This document shows positions 34,047 through 42,504 of a DNA stretch of 64,000 nucleotides, in pieces. The DNA lies in NCBI RefSeq assembly GCF_000372465.1, contig NZ_AQUZ01000050.1, forward strand, positions 1 to 64,000, written 5' to 3'. The DNA is from Kribbella catacumbae DSM 19601. GTDB lineage: Bacteria; Actinomycetota; Actinomycetes; Propionibacteriales; Kribbellaceae. The notes beneath the pieces were generated by a model that saw nothing but the letters and a program-made list of their open reading frames with translations, ran no database searches and was not told where the DNA came from. The position numbers and the translations under genes are program-made. The stretch's first letter is position 1, and the number at the start of each line of letters is the position of its first letter.

Positions 34047-34565
34047 CTACTCGAAGCGGGCTTCGTCGAGGCGGCCGAGGATGGCGTCGACGGTTTCGTT
34101 CGGGGACAGGTCGGAATTGTCCAGCCAGAGGCCGCGGCGCGGGCTGAAGGCATGCAGCTCGTAGTCGAGCTCGTCGACCGAGTGCCTGTGCTCGGAGCCG
34201 AGCCGGTTGTGGATCACCTCGGGCCGGGGAGTGAGCACGACCAGGTATCGCGGCCGGGTCTGGATGCCGTCGAGGAACTCCCGCAGCAGTTCACCGATCA
34301 CGACGTCCTGCAGGACGACGGTGAAGCCGGCCTGCGCGTAGCCGTCGGCGGCCTGGCAGGCCAGCCGGTAGCGCAACTTGAGTTGTTTCTGCGCTTCCGC
34401 GCCGTTCTCGATCGCGGACGAGGCCTGACCGCTGACGATCATCCGGCGGAACACGTCGCCGCGCAGATGGACGCCGTACTGGAAGCGTTCGGCGAGCAGT
34501 TGGGAGACGGTGGATTTGCCGGCCGCCATGATCCCGCTGACGACGATCACCCCCTCGGTCTCCAT
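34047..34565 (-). CDS. Small P-loop kinase-like protein
   Basis: 172 residues with Walker A GIMAAGKST at residues 11-19 and a short alpha/beta fold like the shikimate kinase/chloramphenicol phosphotransferase group (AAA_33-type). FRRMIVSG and LVVLTPRPEVIHNR fit the lid and nucleotide-binding regions. It probably phosphorylates a small molecule; the substrate is not predictable. It stands alone between the oxidoreductase and a TetR-type regulator. Confidence 0.78.
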   Translation of the reverse strand: METEGVIVVSGIMAAGKSTVSQLLAERFQYGVHLRGDVFRRMIVSGQASSAIENGAEAQKQLKLRYRLACQAADGYAQAGFTVVLQDVVIGELLREFLDGIQTRPRYLVVLTPRPEVIHNRLGSEHRHSVDELDYELHAFSPRRGLWLDNSDLSPNETVDAILGRLDEARFE

Positions 34566-34640
34566 GTAGGGGATGGTGCCACCCAGGACAACCTTTTAGT
34601 CAGCCCTTACCCAGATCTTCTTTGCTACTGGACAACTGCT

Positions 34641-35240
34641 TCAACGCTCTAGTTCTTGCAGGTGTGCGCGAAGGATCTCTCGGACGCGATCAGGAGTGCT
34701 GGCGGTCGGCTGGACGGCCGCGTGCAGGGAGAGGCCGTCGATGATCGCGTGCAGGCGTTCGGTCTCGCGATCGAGGTTCAGATCCGACCGGAGCGCGCCG
34801 GTCTGGGAGAGGCTGACGAGCAAGGACTCGCAGAGGTCGCGCAGGCTCTGATTGACCTGGGTGAGGAGGTCGCGCAGGACGCCCGCGCCGGAGTCGGCCT
34901 GTGCCTGGGCGGTGAAGGAGAGCCAGATGTCGAACTCGGCCTGCCGCTCGGCGTCCAGCGGGATCACCTCCTCCAGGTAGCGCAGGGCGATCTCGGTCGG
35001 CGTACCGGTGGGCTCGATCGCGCTGATCCTCGTCCGGACCCGGCGGGAGACCAGGTCCATCGCGAAGGCGATCAGCCCGTCCTGGTCGGGGAAGTAGTAG
35101 CGGACGGCGCCGGCGGACCAGCCTGCCTCCGCGGCGACGGTACGAACCGAGGCGGCGCGCATGCCGTCGCGGCGGACCACCCGCCACAGGGCCTGGGCGA
35201 TCTCCTCGCGGCGGGCGTCGTGGTCGACGATCTTTGGCAT
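34641..35240 (-). CDS. TetR/AcrR-family regulator
   Basis: 199 residues. Helix-turn-helix: ASVRTVAAEAGWSAGAVRYYFPDQ. The C-terminal domain resembles the BetI group. It is divergent from a small membrane-protein gene, with a palindromic and a second related site between them, so it probably represses that gene and itself. Confidence 0.88.
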   Translation of the reverse strand: MPKIVDHDARREEIAQALWRVVRRDGMRAASVRTVAAEAGWSAGAVRYYFPDQDGLIAFAMDLVSRRVRTRISAIEPTGTPTEIALRYLEEVIPLDAERQAEFDIWLSFTAQAQADSGAGVLRDLLTQVNQSLRDLCESLLVSLSQTGALRSDLNLDRETERLHAIIDGLSLHAAVQPTASTPDRVREILRAHLQELER

Positions 35241-35251
35241 CTGCCCTTTTT

Positions 35252-35292
35252 AGCACGGCCGTGTTAGAGTCGTTGTATTGACACGGTCGTAT
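35252..35292. promoter_or_regulatory. Two candidate TetR operator sites
   Basis: CACGGCCGTG (35254-35263) is a perfect 10-bp palindrome, and ACACGGTCGTAT (35281-35292) repeats its CACGG(C/T)CGT core. They lie between the divergent TetR gene and the membrane-protein gene, spaced 28 bp apart, in an AT-rich promoter region. Confidence 0.55.
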
Positions 35293-35316
35293 TGAATAAA
35301 CGGAAGGGTGAATCCC

Positions 35317-35874
35317 GTGCTGCTCGCTGTGATCGCCGGGTGCGAGATCGGTTTCTGGGTCCTGCTGGCCGCAGGCATGCTGACGCGGTACCTGTTGCGG
35401 CTGCCGCGGGTGGGCATGGTGTTGCTCGCGATGGTCCCGCTCGTCGACGTGGTGATGCTGGTCGCCAGCGTGATCGACATCCGGTCCGGGGGAGAGCCTT
35501 CGTTCAAGCACTCGCTGGCCGCGATCTTCATCGGCGTCAGCGTCGGCTTCGGTCACCAGAGCCTCAAGTGGGCCGACGGCTGGGCGGCGTACAAGTTCGC
35601 CGGTGGGCCGCGACCGGTCAAGCCGAAGAAGGGCACCCGCGAGAAGGCGCGCCGCGAGCGCCAGGGCTGGTACCGGCACGTGCTCGCGTACGGCGTTGGC
35701 GTCGGCGTGATGATCGCTCTCGGGCTGCTGTCCGGTAAGGGATTCGACGCTCTGCTCGGCCCGGCGTGGATCTGGACCCTCGTGCTGGTGATCGACGGCT
35801 TCGTCTCGTTCAGCTACAGCACCGAGATCGACAAAGACGAGGACCAGAAGATCGAGGAGAAGCAACCCGCCTGA
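35317..35874 (+). CDS. Small integral membrane protein under TetR control
   Basis: 185 residues with about five transmembrane helices in two blocks, separated by a basic cytoplasmic loop (PVKPKKGTREKARRERQGW), and a charged C-terminus (EIDKDEDQKIEEK). I chose GTG 35317 because GGAAGGG lies eight bases upstream; GTG 35308 is also possible but lies inside that site. I do not recognise a named family. Its expression is probably controlled by the divergent TetR-type gene. Confidence 0.7.
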   Translation: MLLAVIAGCEIGFWVLLAAGMLTRYLLRLPRVGMVLLAMVPLVDVVMLVASVIDIRSGGEPSFKHSLAAIFIGVSVGFGHQSLKWADGWAAYKFAGGPRPVKPKKGTREKARRERQGWYRHVLAYGVGVGVMIALGLLSGKGFDALLGPAWIWTLVLVIDGFVSFSYSTEIDKDEDQKIEEKQPA

Positions 35875-35915
35875 CCTCCCAGCCAGACCCGTCCGAAAGC
35901 CGTACATTTGCGAGC

Positions 35916-36560
35916 ATGACAAAGGCTGGGCGGGTCTGGTTCGGCGTCACCGCGGCGGTGGTCGTCCTCGGCATAGTGATCCAACTGTTCGTCAGCGGTA
36001 CGTCCACCGGTGGCGAAGGCTTCTACAGGGACAACCCCGAGCGGGTTCTCAATGTCTTCTCGTTCTTCACGATCCAGTCCAACCTGCTGCTCGGTGGGAC
36101 GTGTCTATTGCTGGCGCTCCAGGCCGGCAACCAGGACAGCGCGTGGTTCAAGACGCTGCGGCTCAACGGAGTGCTCTGCATCGCGGTGACCGGGATCGTC
36201 TACCACCTGGTGCTGGCCGACATCGACGATCTGTCCGGTTGGGCCTGGGTCGCGAACCTCATCGTCCACACGATCGCCCCGCTGCTCGGCGTACTGGGGT
36301 GGTTGTTCTTCGGGCCGCGGCGGCGTACCGATGGACGGATTGTTTCCTGGTCGCTCGTGTTTCCCCTGCTGTGGTTGGCGTTCACGCTGATCCGCGGCGA
36401 AGGAACGGGCTTCTACCCGTACCCCTTCGTCGATGTCGGCGAGCACGGCTACGGCAGGGTCTTGCTGAACTGTCTGTTCGTCGCGCTACTGTTCCTGGCT
36501 CTGGCAGCCGGGGCCACTCTTCTCGACCGCCGGCTCGGGAGACAAACCGTCGAGAGGTAG
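35916..36560 (+). CDS. Pr6Pr family membrane protein
   Basis: 214 residues with about six transmembrane helices. The pattern FSFFTIQSNLLLGG near residue 50, the conserved HTIAPLLGVLGWLFFGP and the C-terminal YPYPFVDV are typical of Pr6Pr family proteins, related to FAR-17a/AIG1. Function is unknown. It follows the previous membrane-protein gene by about 40 bases and precedes the methyltransferase by seven bases, so the three genes may form one operon. Confidence 0.82.
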   Translation: MTKAGRVWFGVTAAVVVLGIVIQLFVSGTSTGGEGFYRDNPERVLNVFSFFTIQSNLLLGGTCLLLALQAGNQDSAWFKTLRLNGVLCIAVTGIVYHLVLADIDDLSGWAWVANLIVHTIAPLLGVLGWLFFGPRRRTDGRIVSWSLVFPLLWLAFTLIRGEGTGFYPYPFVDVGEHGYGRVLLNCLFVALLFLALAAGATLLDRRLGRQTVER

Positions 36561-36567
36561 TGCCAAG

Positions 36568-37215
36568 GTGCTGGTGACGTCCCGCTCGTACGCCGAGTAC
36601 GAGGCGATGTTCGACCTGTCCGAACTCCCCGATTCCGTGCTCGACTGTTGCGCCGGCGGGGCGAGCTTCACCGCGGAGGCGGCTGCGCGGGGTGTCGATG
36701 CGGTCGCGGTCGATCCGGCGTACGAGATGCCCACCGCGGAACTCGTCGACACCGTACGCCGCAGCCTGCCGGCGGGTTCGCAGATCGTCGACCAGCACGC
36801 CGCGAGCTTCGTCTGGAACTGGTACGGCGATCCCGCTCGCAAGGACGAGTTGCGGATCGAGGCGGCCGATCGCTTCCTGCAGGACGTGTCGATCGCGCCC
36901 GAGCGGTACGTCGCGGGCAGCCTGCCCGAGTTGCCGTTCGAGGACGGGCAGTTCGACCTGGTGCTGTGCTCGCATCTGCTCTTCACCTGGTCCGACAAGT
37001 ACGACCAGGACTGGCATCTCGCCGCGCTGAAGGAACTGGTCCGGGTCAGCCGGTCCGAGGTACGGATCTTCCCGCTCGTCCAGCAGGGCGCGGGCGAACC
37101 GGTTTTGTACTTACCAGACCTGCTGAAAGCCTTGTCCCCGGTGCGATCCGAGATCCGCAAGGTTCCCTACGAGTTCCAGGTCGGCGCCGATCAGATGCTG
37201 GTCCTGAACCGCTGA
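36568..37215 (+). CDS. SAM-dependent methyltransferase (class I)
   Basis: 215 residues. SAM-binding motif I appears as VLDCCAGGASFTAEAA, motif II region includes VDAVAVDPAY, and the post-motif FDLVLCSHLLFTW resembles methyltransferase motif IV. GTG 36568 is the start. The stop codon is followed after one base by the 108-bp palindromic element that fills the gap to the convergent LysM gene. The substrate is unknown. Confidence 0.78.
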   Translation: MLVTSRSYAEYEAMFDLSELPDSVLDCCAGGASFTAEAAARGVDAVAVDPAYEMPTAELVDTVRRSLPAGSQIVDQHAASFVWNWYGDPARKDELRIEAADRFLQDVSIAPERYVAGSLPELPFEDGQFDLVLCSHLLFTWSDKYDQDWHLAALKELVRVSRSEVRIFPLVQQGAGEPVLYLPDLLKALSPVRSEIRKVPYEFQVGADQMLVLNR

Positions 37216-37216
37216 A

Positions 37217-37324
37217 TTGTGTCCCGACCGACAGGACATAGTGCCCGTACTGCGCCCGGCTGCCGCTCCCGTGAGCGTGGCGCCAGGCCGAAAGGCCGAC
37301 TATGTCCTGTCGATCGGGACAGAA
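37217..37324 (+). repeat. Dispersed 108-bp palindromic element, family 1, copy 2
   Basis: The ends TTGTGTCCCGACCGACAGGA and TCCTGTCGATCGGGACA are inverted repeats. The element fills the whole gap between the stop codon of the methyltransferase and that of the convergent LysM gene. It aligns base for base with the reverse complement of 130-237. Compared with that copy, stem pairs change in step (ACATAGT with ACTATGT here), which means that the stem, not only the sequence, is kept. It could act as a bidirectional terminator or be a MITE-like insertion. Confidence 0.82.
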
Positions 37325-37327
37325 AGG

Positions 37328-37972
37328 TCAGCGCAGGAAGCGGCCGCAAACCGGCCACGGGGATGCGCCACGCTGGGCATAGAGCTTCTTCGCGCGCATG
37401 AGCTGCTCGGCTGCCGACGCCTGGGCCGGGCTGCCGGAACCGCCGACGCTGCGCCACGTCTGCTTGTCGAACTGGAACAGCCCGAAGTACTTGCCGTTCG
37501 GGCTGACGGCCCGCGGGTTGCCGCTGGACTCGCAGTTGGCGACCTTCTTCCACGCTGCGCTCATGCTCACGCTGCCGTTACCGGTGGAGGGCCGGTTGTC
37601 GGAGCGAGTTGCACGGGCCTTGCGCTCGGTCTTCTTGACCGTCGTCTTCTTGACCGTGCGGGTCGGCTGGGAGGTCCGCTTCTTCTCGGTCTGCCGGACG
37701 GCGGGCTTCGTCACGCCGTCGAGCTGCAGGGACTGACCGATCAAAATCAGGTCCGGGTTCTCGAGATTGTTCGCCTTGGCCAGCTGGTGCCAGTCGAGGC
37801 CGTTGGCCTGGGCGATCTCGGAGAGCGTGTCGCCGGCCTTGACCTTGTAGTCGGCGGCGAAGGCGCCACCGGCGCCTGCGGCGGTGATACCGGCACCGAG
37901 GCCGGCGATGGAGAGGGTCCGGACTACTCGGCGGGTACTTCGCCGGGGTCGGGCATGTCGAGCTTTGGACAT
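37328..37972 (-). CDS. LysM and Rpf-like transglycosylase-domain protein
   Basis: 214 residues from ATG 37972, preceded by GAGGAG about nine bases upstream. It has a basic N-terminus and signal peptide (cleavage probably after GGAFA at about residue 39), a LysM peptidoglycan-binding domain (DYKVKAGDTLSEIAQANGL), a Lys/Thr-rich linker, and a C-terminal resuscitation-promoting-factor-type domain (WKKVANCESSGNPRAVSPNG, then YFGLFQFDKQTWRSVGG). The Glu in NCESSGN is the likely catalytic residue. It should be a secreted muralytic enzyme acting on peptidoglycan. The 5' side holds a strong hairpin 100-140 bp upstream. Confidence 0.9.
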   Translation of the reverse strand: MSKARHARPRRSTRRVVRTLSIAGLGAGITAAGAGGAFAADYKVKAGDTLSEIAQANGLDWHQLAKANNLENPDLILIGQSLQLDGVTKPAVRQTEKKRTSQPTRTVKKTTVKKTERKARATRSDNRPSTGNGSVSMSAAWKKVANCESSGNPRAVSPNGKYFGLFQFDKQTWRSVGGSGSPAQASAAEQLMRAKKLYAQRGASPWPVCGRFLR

Positions 37973-38074
37973 CAGCGTTCTGCTCCTCATGAGCTGGGTG
38001 ACCTGACCGGGGTGGTGGGGTGGGGTCAGAATGTGCAGAGCGGAGTTCTCCAGCCCGGATGATTCAGCCGCGTG

Positions 38075-38112
38075 CGCACTTGCCCCGAGAACCTCGCTCC
38101 CGGGCAAGTGCG
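38075..38112 (-). promoter_or_regulatory. Long hairpin in the 5' region of the LysM/Rpf gene
   Basis: CGCACTTGCCC and GGGCAAGTGCG are perfect 11-bp arms around a 16-base loop, about 100 bp upstream of the LysM gene start in its transcribed orientation. It could be an attenuator or part of a structured leader RNA. Confidence 0.5.
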
Positions 38113-38137
38113 GCCGGTGCGAGGTGAAGGTGGACGT

Positions 38138-38147
38138 CACCTAGGTG
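38138..38147. promoter_or_regulatory. Palindrome CACCTAGGTG
   Basis: A perfect 10-bp palindrome upstream of the LysM/Rpf gene, outside the hairpin. It is a candidate regulator site; no further support. Confidence 0.3.
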
Positions 38148-38399
38148 CGTGAGGCTCGGATCGCCGGCCGCTGGATGGCCAGTGGCCGCACCGGGCTCCG
38201 CAGTCTGGTGAGGTACCACTCCCTTCCGGGGTGCAGGGGACGAACATCCGGGCAGGTCACGAGACAGCGTCCGAATGATCACGCATCGGTAACGACGTGA
38301 CCGGCCCATCGTGCTCGACCAGGCGCCGGAGCGCAAGAGGGATCGGCGGATCGGCCGAAGATTTGCAGACTTCGAAGGTCCCGAAAACCCAACAACAGA

Positions 38400-38463
38400 A
38401 CGGTTTCCCGCCTGAGACCGGACGGTTTCCCGGCGGTGTTCTCACTCTGTGGACAAGCGCTTG
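38400..38463. promoter_or_regulatory. Direct repeats and palindrome before the RamR-like gene
   Basis: ACGGTTTCCCG occurs exactly at 38400-38410 and 38422-38432, a 22-bp spacing, i.e. two helix turns. A CAAGCGCTTG palindrome follows at 38454-38463. The array lies 120-180 bp upstream of the regulator gene and looks like a binding region for a dimeric regulator, perhaps the product itself. Confidence 0.45.
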
Positions 38464-38582
38464 CTTGAGGCGCCGGACCGGATTCGCGCGTGCCATCGGC
38501 CGAGTTCGCTCGTTGAGCCAGGGACGGGCCCGACCACTGGCCGGCCCGCGATGAGGCGATTCGATGGGTGATGGGGGCAGCG

Positions 38583-39182
38583 GTGATCCGAGTAGTCCTC
38601 GGCCACCGCGGCACGATGGTGCGAGGTGCACTGGCCGCGGTGTTGTCAAGGGAGAACGATCTCGACGTGGTGGCCGAGCTGGACCGCTCGGACGACGTCC
38701 TGGCGGCAGTCGCCCGGCGGCCGCATGTCGTGCTGCTCGACCCTCAACTGCCGGGCCGGATCGGGATCGAGGACCTCTGCCTCAAGCTGGCCGGCCGCGG
38801 CGTGCTGGTGCTGATCGATCACGAGGCGATCGCGGCCACCAGCCTGGCCCTGGTCAAGCAGGCTCCCCGAATCGGGCTGATCGCGACGGACTCGTCGACC
38901 GACCAGCTGGTCGAGGCGGTCCGCGACGTGGCCAAAGGGCTGCCGGTTGTCGACGTCCGGCTCGCGGTCGCGGCGCTCAAGGCGGGTGACAATCCGCTCA
39001 CCGATCGCGAGTGCGAAGTACTGCGGCAGGTGACGACCGGTGCGACCGCGCAGGAAATCGCCCGGACACTCAGTCTGAGTGCCGGCACAGTGCGGAACTA
39101 CCTGTCCCGGATCTTGACCAAGACGGGTGCGCGCAGCCGGATCGAAGCGATCCGCAAGGCTCAGGACGCGGGCTGGATCTGA
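38583..39182 (+). CDS. RamR-like atypical response regulator
   Basis: 199 residues: an N-terminal receiver domain and a C-terminal LuxR helix-turn-helix (LTDRECEVLRQVTTGATAQE, then IARTLSLSAGTVRNYLSRIL). The phospho-acceptor position is Asp53 in HVVLLDPQLPG. The usual acidic pair near the N-terminus is missing (VVLGHRG instead of a VVLADD-type motif), and the Lys at the end of the receiver is not visible. The receiver is probably atypical and not controlled by simple phosphorylation. No histidine kinase is adjacent. In SapB-type loci RamR activates the lanthipeptide operon. The gene converges on the ABC genes, overlapping by 22 bases at the 3' ends. Confidence 0.83.
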   Translation: MIRVVLGHRGTMVRGALAAVLSRENDLDVVAELDRSDDVLAAVARRPHVVLLDPQLPGRIGIEDLCLKLAGRGVLVLIDHEAIAATSLALVKQAPRIGLIATDSSTDQLVEAVRDVAKGLPVVDVRLAVAALKAGDNPLTDRECEVLRQVTTGATAQEIARTLSLSAGTVRNYLSRILTKTGARSRIEAIRKAQDAGWI

Positions 39183-40849
39183 TCACCTCCGGGCTGCCAG
39201 TGGCCGAGGAGTTCGCGGTAGAGCGGTGAGTTCCGGACCAGCGTCGGGTGGTTGCCGATGGCGGCCTTGTTGCCGTCCAGGACGAGGATCCGGCGTGCTC
39301 GCAGTGCGGAGCTGATCCGGTGCGCGATCACGATCAAGGTGCCACCTCGCGCCGCGAACGCCTCCTCCGCACGGCGCTCGGCCTCGGGATCGAGGAAACA
39401 GGTCGCCTCGTCGAGCACCACCAGCGGCGCCGGCGACAGGTAGGCCCGGACCAGCGCGATCAGTTGCCGCTCGCCGGCCGACAGGTCATCAGGCCGAACC
39501 CGAGCGCCGAAACCACCGAGCCGCTCGACCAACCGGGCGGCACCGACCGCCTCGACCGCTTGCGTCACCTCGGAGATCGTTGCGTCCGGCAACAGATAGG
39601 TGAAGTTCTCCATCAACGGCCCACTGAAGACATACGCCTCCTGCGGAATCAGGACCCGCGTCGCGGCCAGTCGCTCCACCGGTACTTCGCTGGGCGGTAC
39701 GCCGCCGAGCAGCACCCGGCCACTGGTCGGTGCGAGCATCCCGCAGACGAGTCCCGCAAGGGTGGACTTGCCGATGCCGCTGGGACCGACCACGACCAGG
39801 TGCTCGCCTTCGGCCACGGTCAACTCGAGGTCTTCGAGCACAGGATCCGCGGAAGGCCCATAGGCAAAGGTCAAGCCACGCAGGCGAAGCTGGTACCCAT
39901 TGACCTCGTCGACCGGACGTGGCGTGACGACCGGGGCAGCTGAATCGAGGATGCGGCCGAGGGTGATGACGTAGCGGAGCCCGCTGTCCCCGAGCGCACC
40001 CATCACCGTGTTCAGCGCCGGCTGCAGGCCGATCAGCACGTAGGTAAGCCCGCCGAGCAAGGTGCCTGTGCTGATCCCGCGCCCAACCAGCCAAGGCCCG
40101 GCTGCGAGCAGAATCAGCAAAGGCGCCCAGCCGCCGACCGCAAAGCAAAGCGTCCGTAGCGCGGCTACCTTCGCCAGTGACCGTTCCGCGGCCGCCTGAG
40201 CCTCGATCGGGCGCCCCACAAGCTTTTCCGCGAACTCCTCAGCGCCAGTGGCAGCAATGTCCCGCACGCCACCGAAGGTCATCCCGGACGCAGTCGCCAA
40301 CTCCTCATCGGCCTGCAGAGACGCCCGCACCCGATCCGCCGCCATCCCGAGCACCGCCAGCGACAACGCGAACCCCACCAGGAACGGCGGTACGACGAAC
40401 GCCGCCACCAAAGGCGCCAGCGACAACAACCCAACCAGTACTCCGAACAGCGTGACCGCAAAGTTCCGGATCACCAGGACCAGCCCGGCGAAGGTGTCCC
40501 GGACGATCTCGACCTGACGGTTCAAGCGAGCCACCGCGGCGTCGTCACCAGTCCGCAGCGCGCCACCCACGACCCGGCGTACGAGGTCGTCCCGGAGTGG
40601 CTCGACCAGGTCGCCCAGGCGGCCGTAGACCTGGTGGGAGCCGGCGGCGCCGAGACAGGCCGTCGCGACCAGGCCGCCGAGCCAGGCAATGCCCTGCCAG
40701 GCGTGGCCGGCGAGAAAGTTGTCGGTGGCGTGGGCGACGGCGACACCGTAGATGGCGGTCGGGAGGATGTCCGGCACCGACCACAGGGCCAGCTTCAGGG
40801 TCGGCCGTTTGCGCAGGGCCTCGACGCCATAGCGGAGTTCGCGTCTCAT
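39161..40849 (-). CDS. ABC transporter half-molecule (class III lanthipeptide export)
   Basis: 562 residues: an N-terminal six-helix membrane domain and an ATP-binding domain with Walker A GPSGIGKST, signature LSAGERQLIA and Walker B LVVLDEATCFLD. ATG 40849 overlaps the stop of the next ABC gene (ATGA). Together they would form a heterodimer like RamA/RamB that exports the lanthipeptide. There is no C39 peptidase domain, so leader removal falls to the prolyl oligopeptidase. The 3' end overlaps the convergent RamR-like gene. Confidence 0.9.
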   Translation of the reverse strand: MRRELRYGVEALRKRPTLKLALWSVPDILPTAIYGVAVAHATDNFLAGHAWQGIAWLGGLVATACLGAAGSHQVYGRLGDLVEPLRDDLVRRVVGGALRTGDDAAVARLNRQVEIVRDTFAGLVLVIRNFAVTLFGVLVGLLSLAPLVAAFVVPPFLVGFALSLAVLGMAADRVRASLQADEELATASGMTFGGVRDIAATGAEEFAEKLVGRPIEAQAAAERSLAKVAALRTLCFAVGGWAPLLILLAAGPWLVGRGISTGTLLGGLTYVLIGLQPALNTVMGALGDSGLRYVITLGRILDSAAPVVTPRPVDEVNGYQLRLRGLTFAYGPSADPVLEDLELTVAEGEHLVVVGPSGIGKSTLAGLVCGMLAPTSGRVLLGGVPPSEVPVERLAATRVLIPQEAYVFSGPLMENFTYLLPDATISEVTQAVEAVGAARLVERLGGFGARVRPDDLSAGERQLIALVRAYLSPAPLVVLDEATCFLDPEAERRAEEAFAARGGTLIVIAHRISSALRARRILVLDGNKAAIGNHPTLVRNSPLYRELLGHWQPGGDQIQPAS

Positions 40850-42504
40850 CCGAACACCTCGCGATAGGAGGCGTCCTGCCACAGTTCCTGGTGCGGCCCG
40901 ACGGCGCGGACCCGGCCGACGTCCAGCCACACGACGAGGTCGGCGCGGGCCGCGGTCGCGGTTCGGTGCGTGACGATCAAGCGGGTCCGGCGATGGCGGT
41001 CCTCGGTCAGCGTCTTGCTGATCTGCATCTCGGTCGCGGTGTCGAGGCTGGAGGTCGCGTCGTCGAGCACCAGCAGGCGCTGCGCCGGCCAGGCCCTGGC
41101 CAGCCCGAGTCGTTGCCGCTCGCCACCGGACATAGGTGCCTTGGGCAACGGGGTGAAGTAGCCGTCAGGGAGGCGGCTGACGAAATCGTGAGCATGGGTC
41201 GCGCGGGCAGCGGCCAGGGTCCGGACCGGGCCGACCGCGTCGTGCGAGATCGCGTCGCCCACGGTCGTGCCGACGAGGGTCGGCCGTTCGAAGGCGCAGC
41301 CGACCGCAGTACGGAGGGCTTGTCGGCTGATCGCCGGTAGCGGTACGCCGTCGAGCAGCACCTGACCGACGGAAGGATCACGGAGACGGGCGGCCAGTGA
41401 TGCAAGGACTGACTTGCCAGCTCCACTGGGCCCAACCACAGCGACCGTTGCGCCGCCGGGAAGTTCGAGATGCACATTCTCAAGCAGTACTGCGTCCGCC
41501 GTGGCGACCGTCACGCCGTCGAACGTCAGCCGGCCCGGGCCGGGCGGCAAGGGCAGAGTGCCGTGCACGACCGAGTCGATGGCGAACACCTCGGCTGCGC
41601 GCTGGACCCCCGCACGGGCTCGGGCGATCTCGCCGATCACACCGGTGAGACCGCCGAGACCTGCGCCCAGTACGGCGTACTGGCTGGCGGCGAACAGCTC
41701 GCCGGCGGTGATCCGGCCGTCGACGAGCTGCAGTCCGCCGACGGCGAGAACCGCGACCAGGACCAAGGGACCGACGATCGCGGCCTGGGCGCCAGACCGG
41801 GCCAGGACCTTCCAGGTCTCCAGACCGTGCTTGTGGAGCTCGGGCAGGAAGCCGAGGATGCGGCGTTCCTCGCGGGCCGTCGTCCCGGCCGAGGCGATCG
41901 TGCGGAGTCCGGTGAGCGATTCGGTCAACAGAGCGGAGATCCGGCCCTGGGTCTCCTGGTAGGCGAGGCTGATCTCGGCGGTCCGGCGGGCGAAGACGAA
42001 GAGCACTCCGACGACGAGGATCACGCCGCCGAAGAAGGCGACCGCGAGCCAGGGGTCGATGACAGCGAGAAGGACCAGACTGCCGATCGGGGGCGCCATG
42101 GCCGCGACCGTGGTGACGGCCGCAGGACCTGCCTGAGCAGCGTCGGAAGTGTTGCCGGAGACCCGGCTGACCAAATCGCCGGTGTCGAACTCGCGGCTGC
42201 CCTCGGGCCCACCACGGACGACCTGGCCGACCAATCGGTGTCGCAGCCAGGCCGTGGTCCCGGCGACGCAGGCTGTCCCAGCGAAGGTGTCGATCAGGCT
42301 GCAGATGATGCCGGTCACGATCAGAGCAGCAGCGATCGTGAACCAGCGGCCGTAGTCGGCTCCGGCCACGATCGCGTCGACGGAATGTCCCAGCACGGAC
42401 GGCAATGCGAGGGTGACCGCGCTGCTGACCATCGCGGTCAGGCCGATCAGCGGCAGCCAGCCTCTGCCGTGCCGTGCGACCGTTCCGAAGGTGAGGGCGG
42501 TCAT
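40846..42504 (-). CDS. ABC transporter half-molecule (class III lanthipeptide export)
   Basis: 552 residues: a membrane domain then an ATP-binding domain with Walker A GPSGAGKSV, signature MSGGERQRLG and Walker B LLVLDDATSSLD. The Glu after Walker B is replaced by Asp (LLVLDDATS), so this half may have a degenerate catalytic site, as in heterodimeric exporters. ATG 42504 overlaps the prolyl oligopeptidase stop (ATGA), and its own stop overlaps the next ABC gene. It is the likely RamB/RamA-type partner. Confidence 0.9.
   Translation of the reverse strand: MTALTFGTVARHGRGWLPLIGLTAMVSSAVTLALPSVLGHSVDAIVAGADYGRWFTIAAALIVTGIICSLIDTFAGTACVAGTTAWLRHRLVGQVVRGGPEGSREFDTGDLVSRVSGNTSDAAQAGPAAVTTVAAMAPPIGSLVLLAVIDPWLAVAFFGGVILVVGVLFVFARRTAEISLAYQETQGRISALLTESLTGLRTIASAGTTAREERRILGFLPELHKHGLETWKVLARSGAQAAIVGPLVLVAVLAVGGLQLVDGRITAGELFAASQYAVLGAGLGGLTGVIGEIARARAGVQRAAEVFAIDSVVHGTLPLPPGPGRLTFDGVTVATADAVLLENVHLELPGGATVAVVGPSGAGKSVLASLAARLRDPSVGQVLLDGVPLPAISRQALRTAVGCAFERPTLVGTTVGDAISHDAVGPVRTLAAARATHAHDFVSRLPDGYFTPLPKAPMSGGERQRLGLARAWPAQRLLVLDDATSSLDTATEMQISKTLTEDRHRRTRLIVTHRTATAARADLVVWLDVGRVRAVGPHQELWQDASYREVFG

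Larger units (their letters stand above)
37973..38582. other. Control region between LysM/Rpf gene and the RamR-like regulator
   Basis: About 600 bases without a supported gene, between divergent genes. It contains a strong hairpin (38075-38112), a 10-bp palindrome CACCTAGGTG (38138-38147), a pair of direct repeats (38400-38432) and the palindrome CAAGCGCTTG (38454-38463). I looked for a ydaO/c-di-AMP riboswitch, often found before Rpf-type genes, but could not support its conserved core. Confidence 0.55.

Noticed and set aside
37973..38330. Possible ydaO (c-di-AMP) riboswitch before the LysM/Rpf gene
   Set aside because: Such switches often precede Rpf-type genes, but I could not find the conserved core in the leader; only a simple hairpin is visible.
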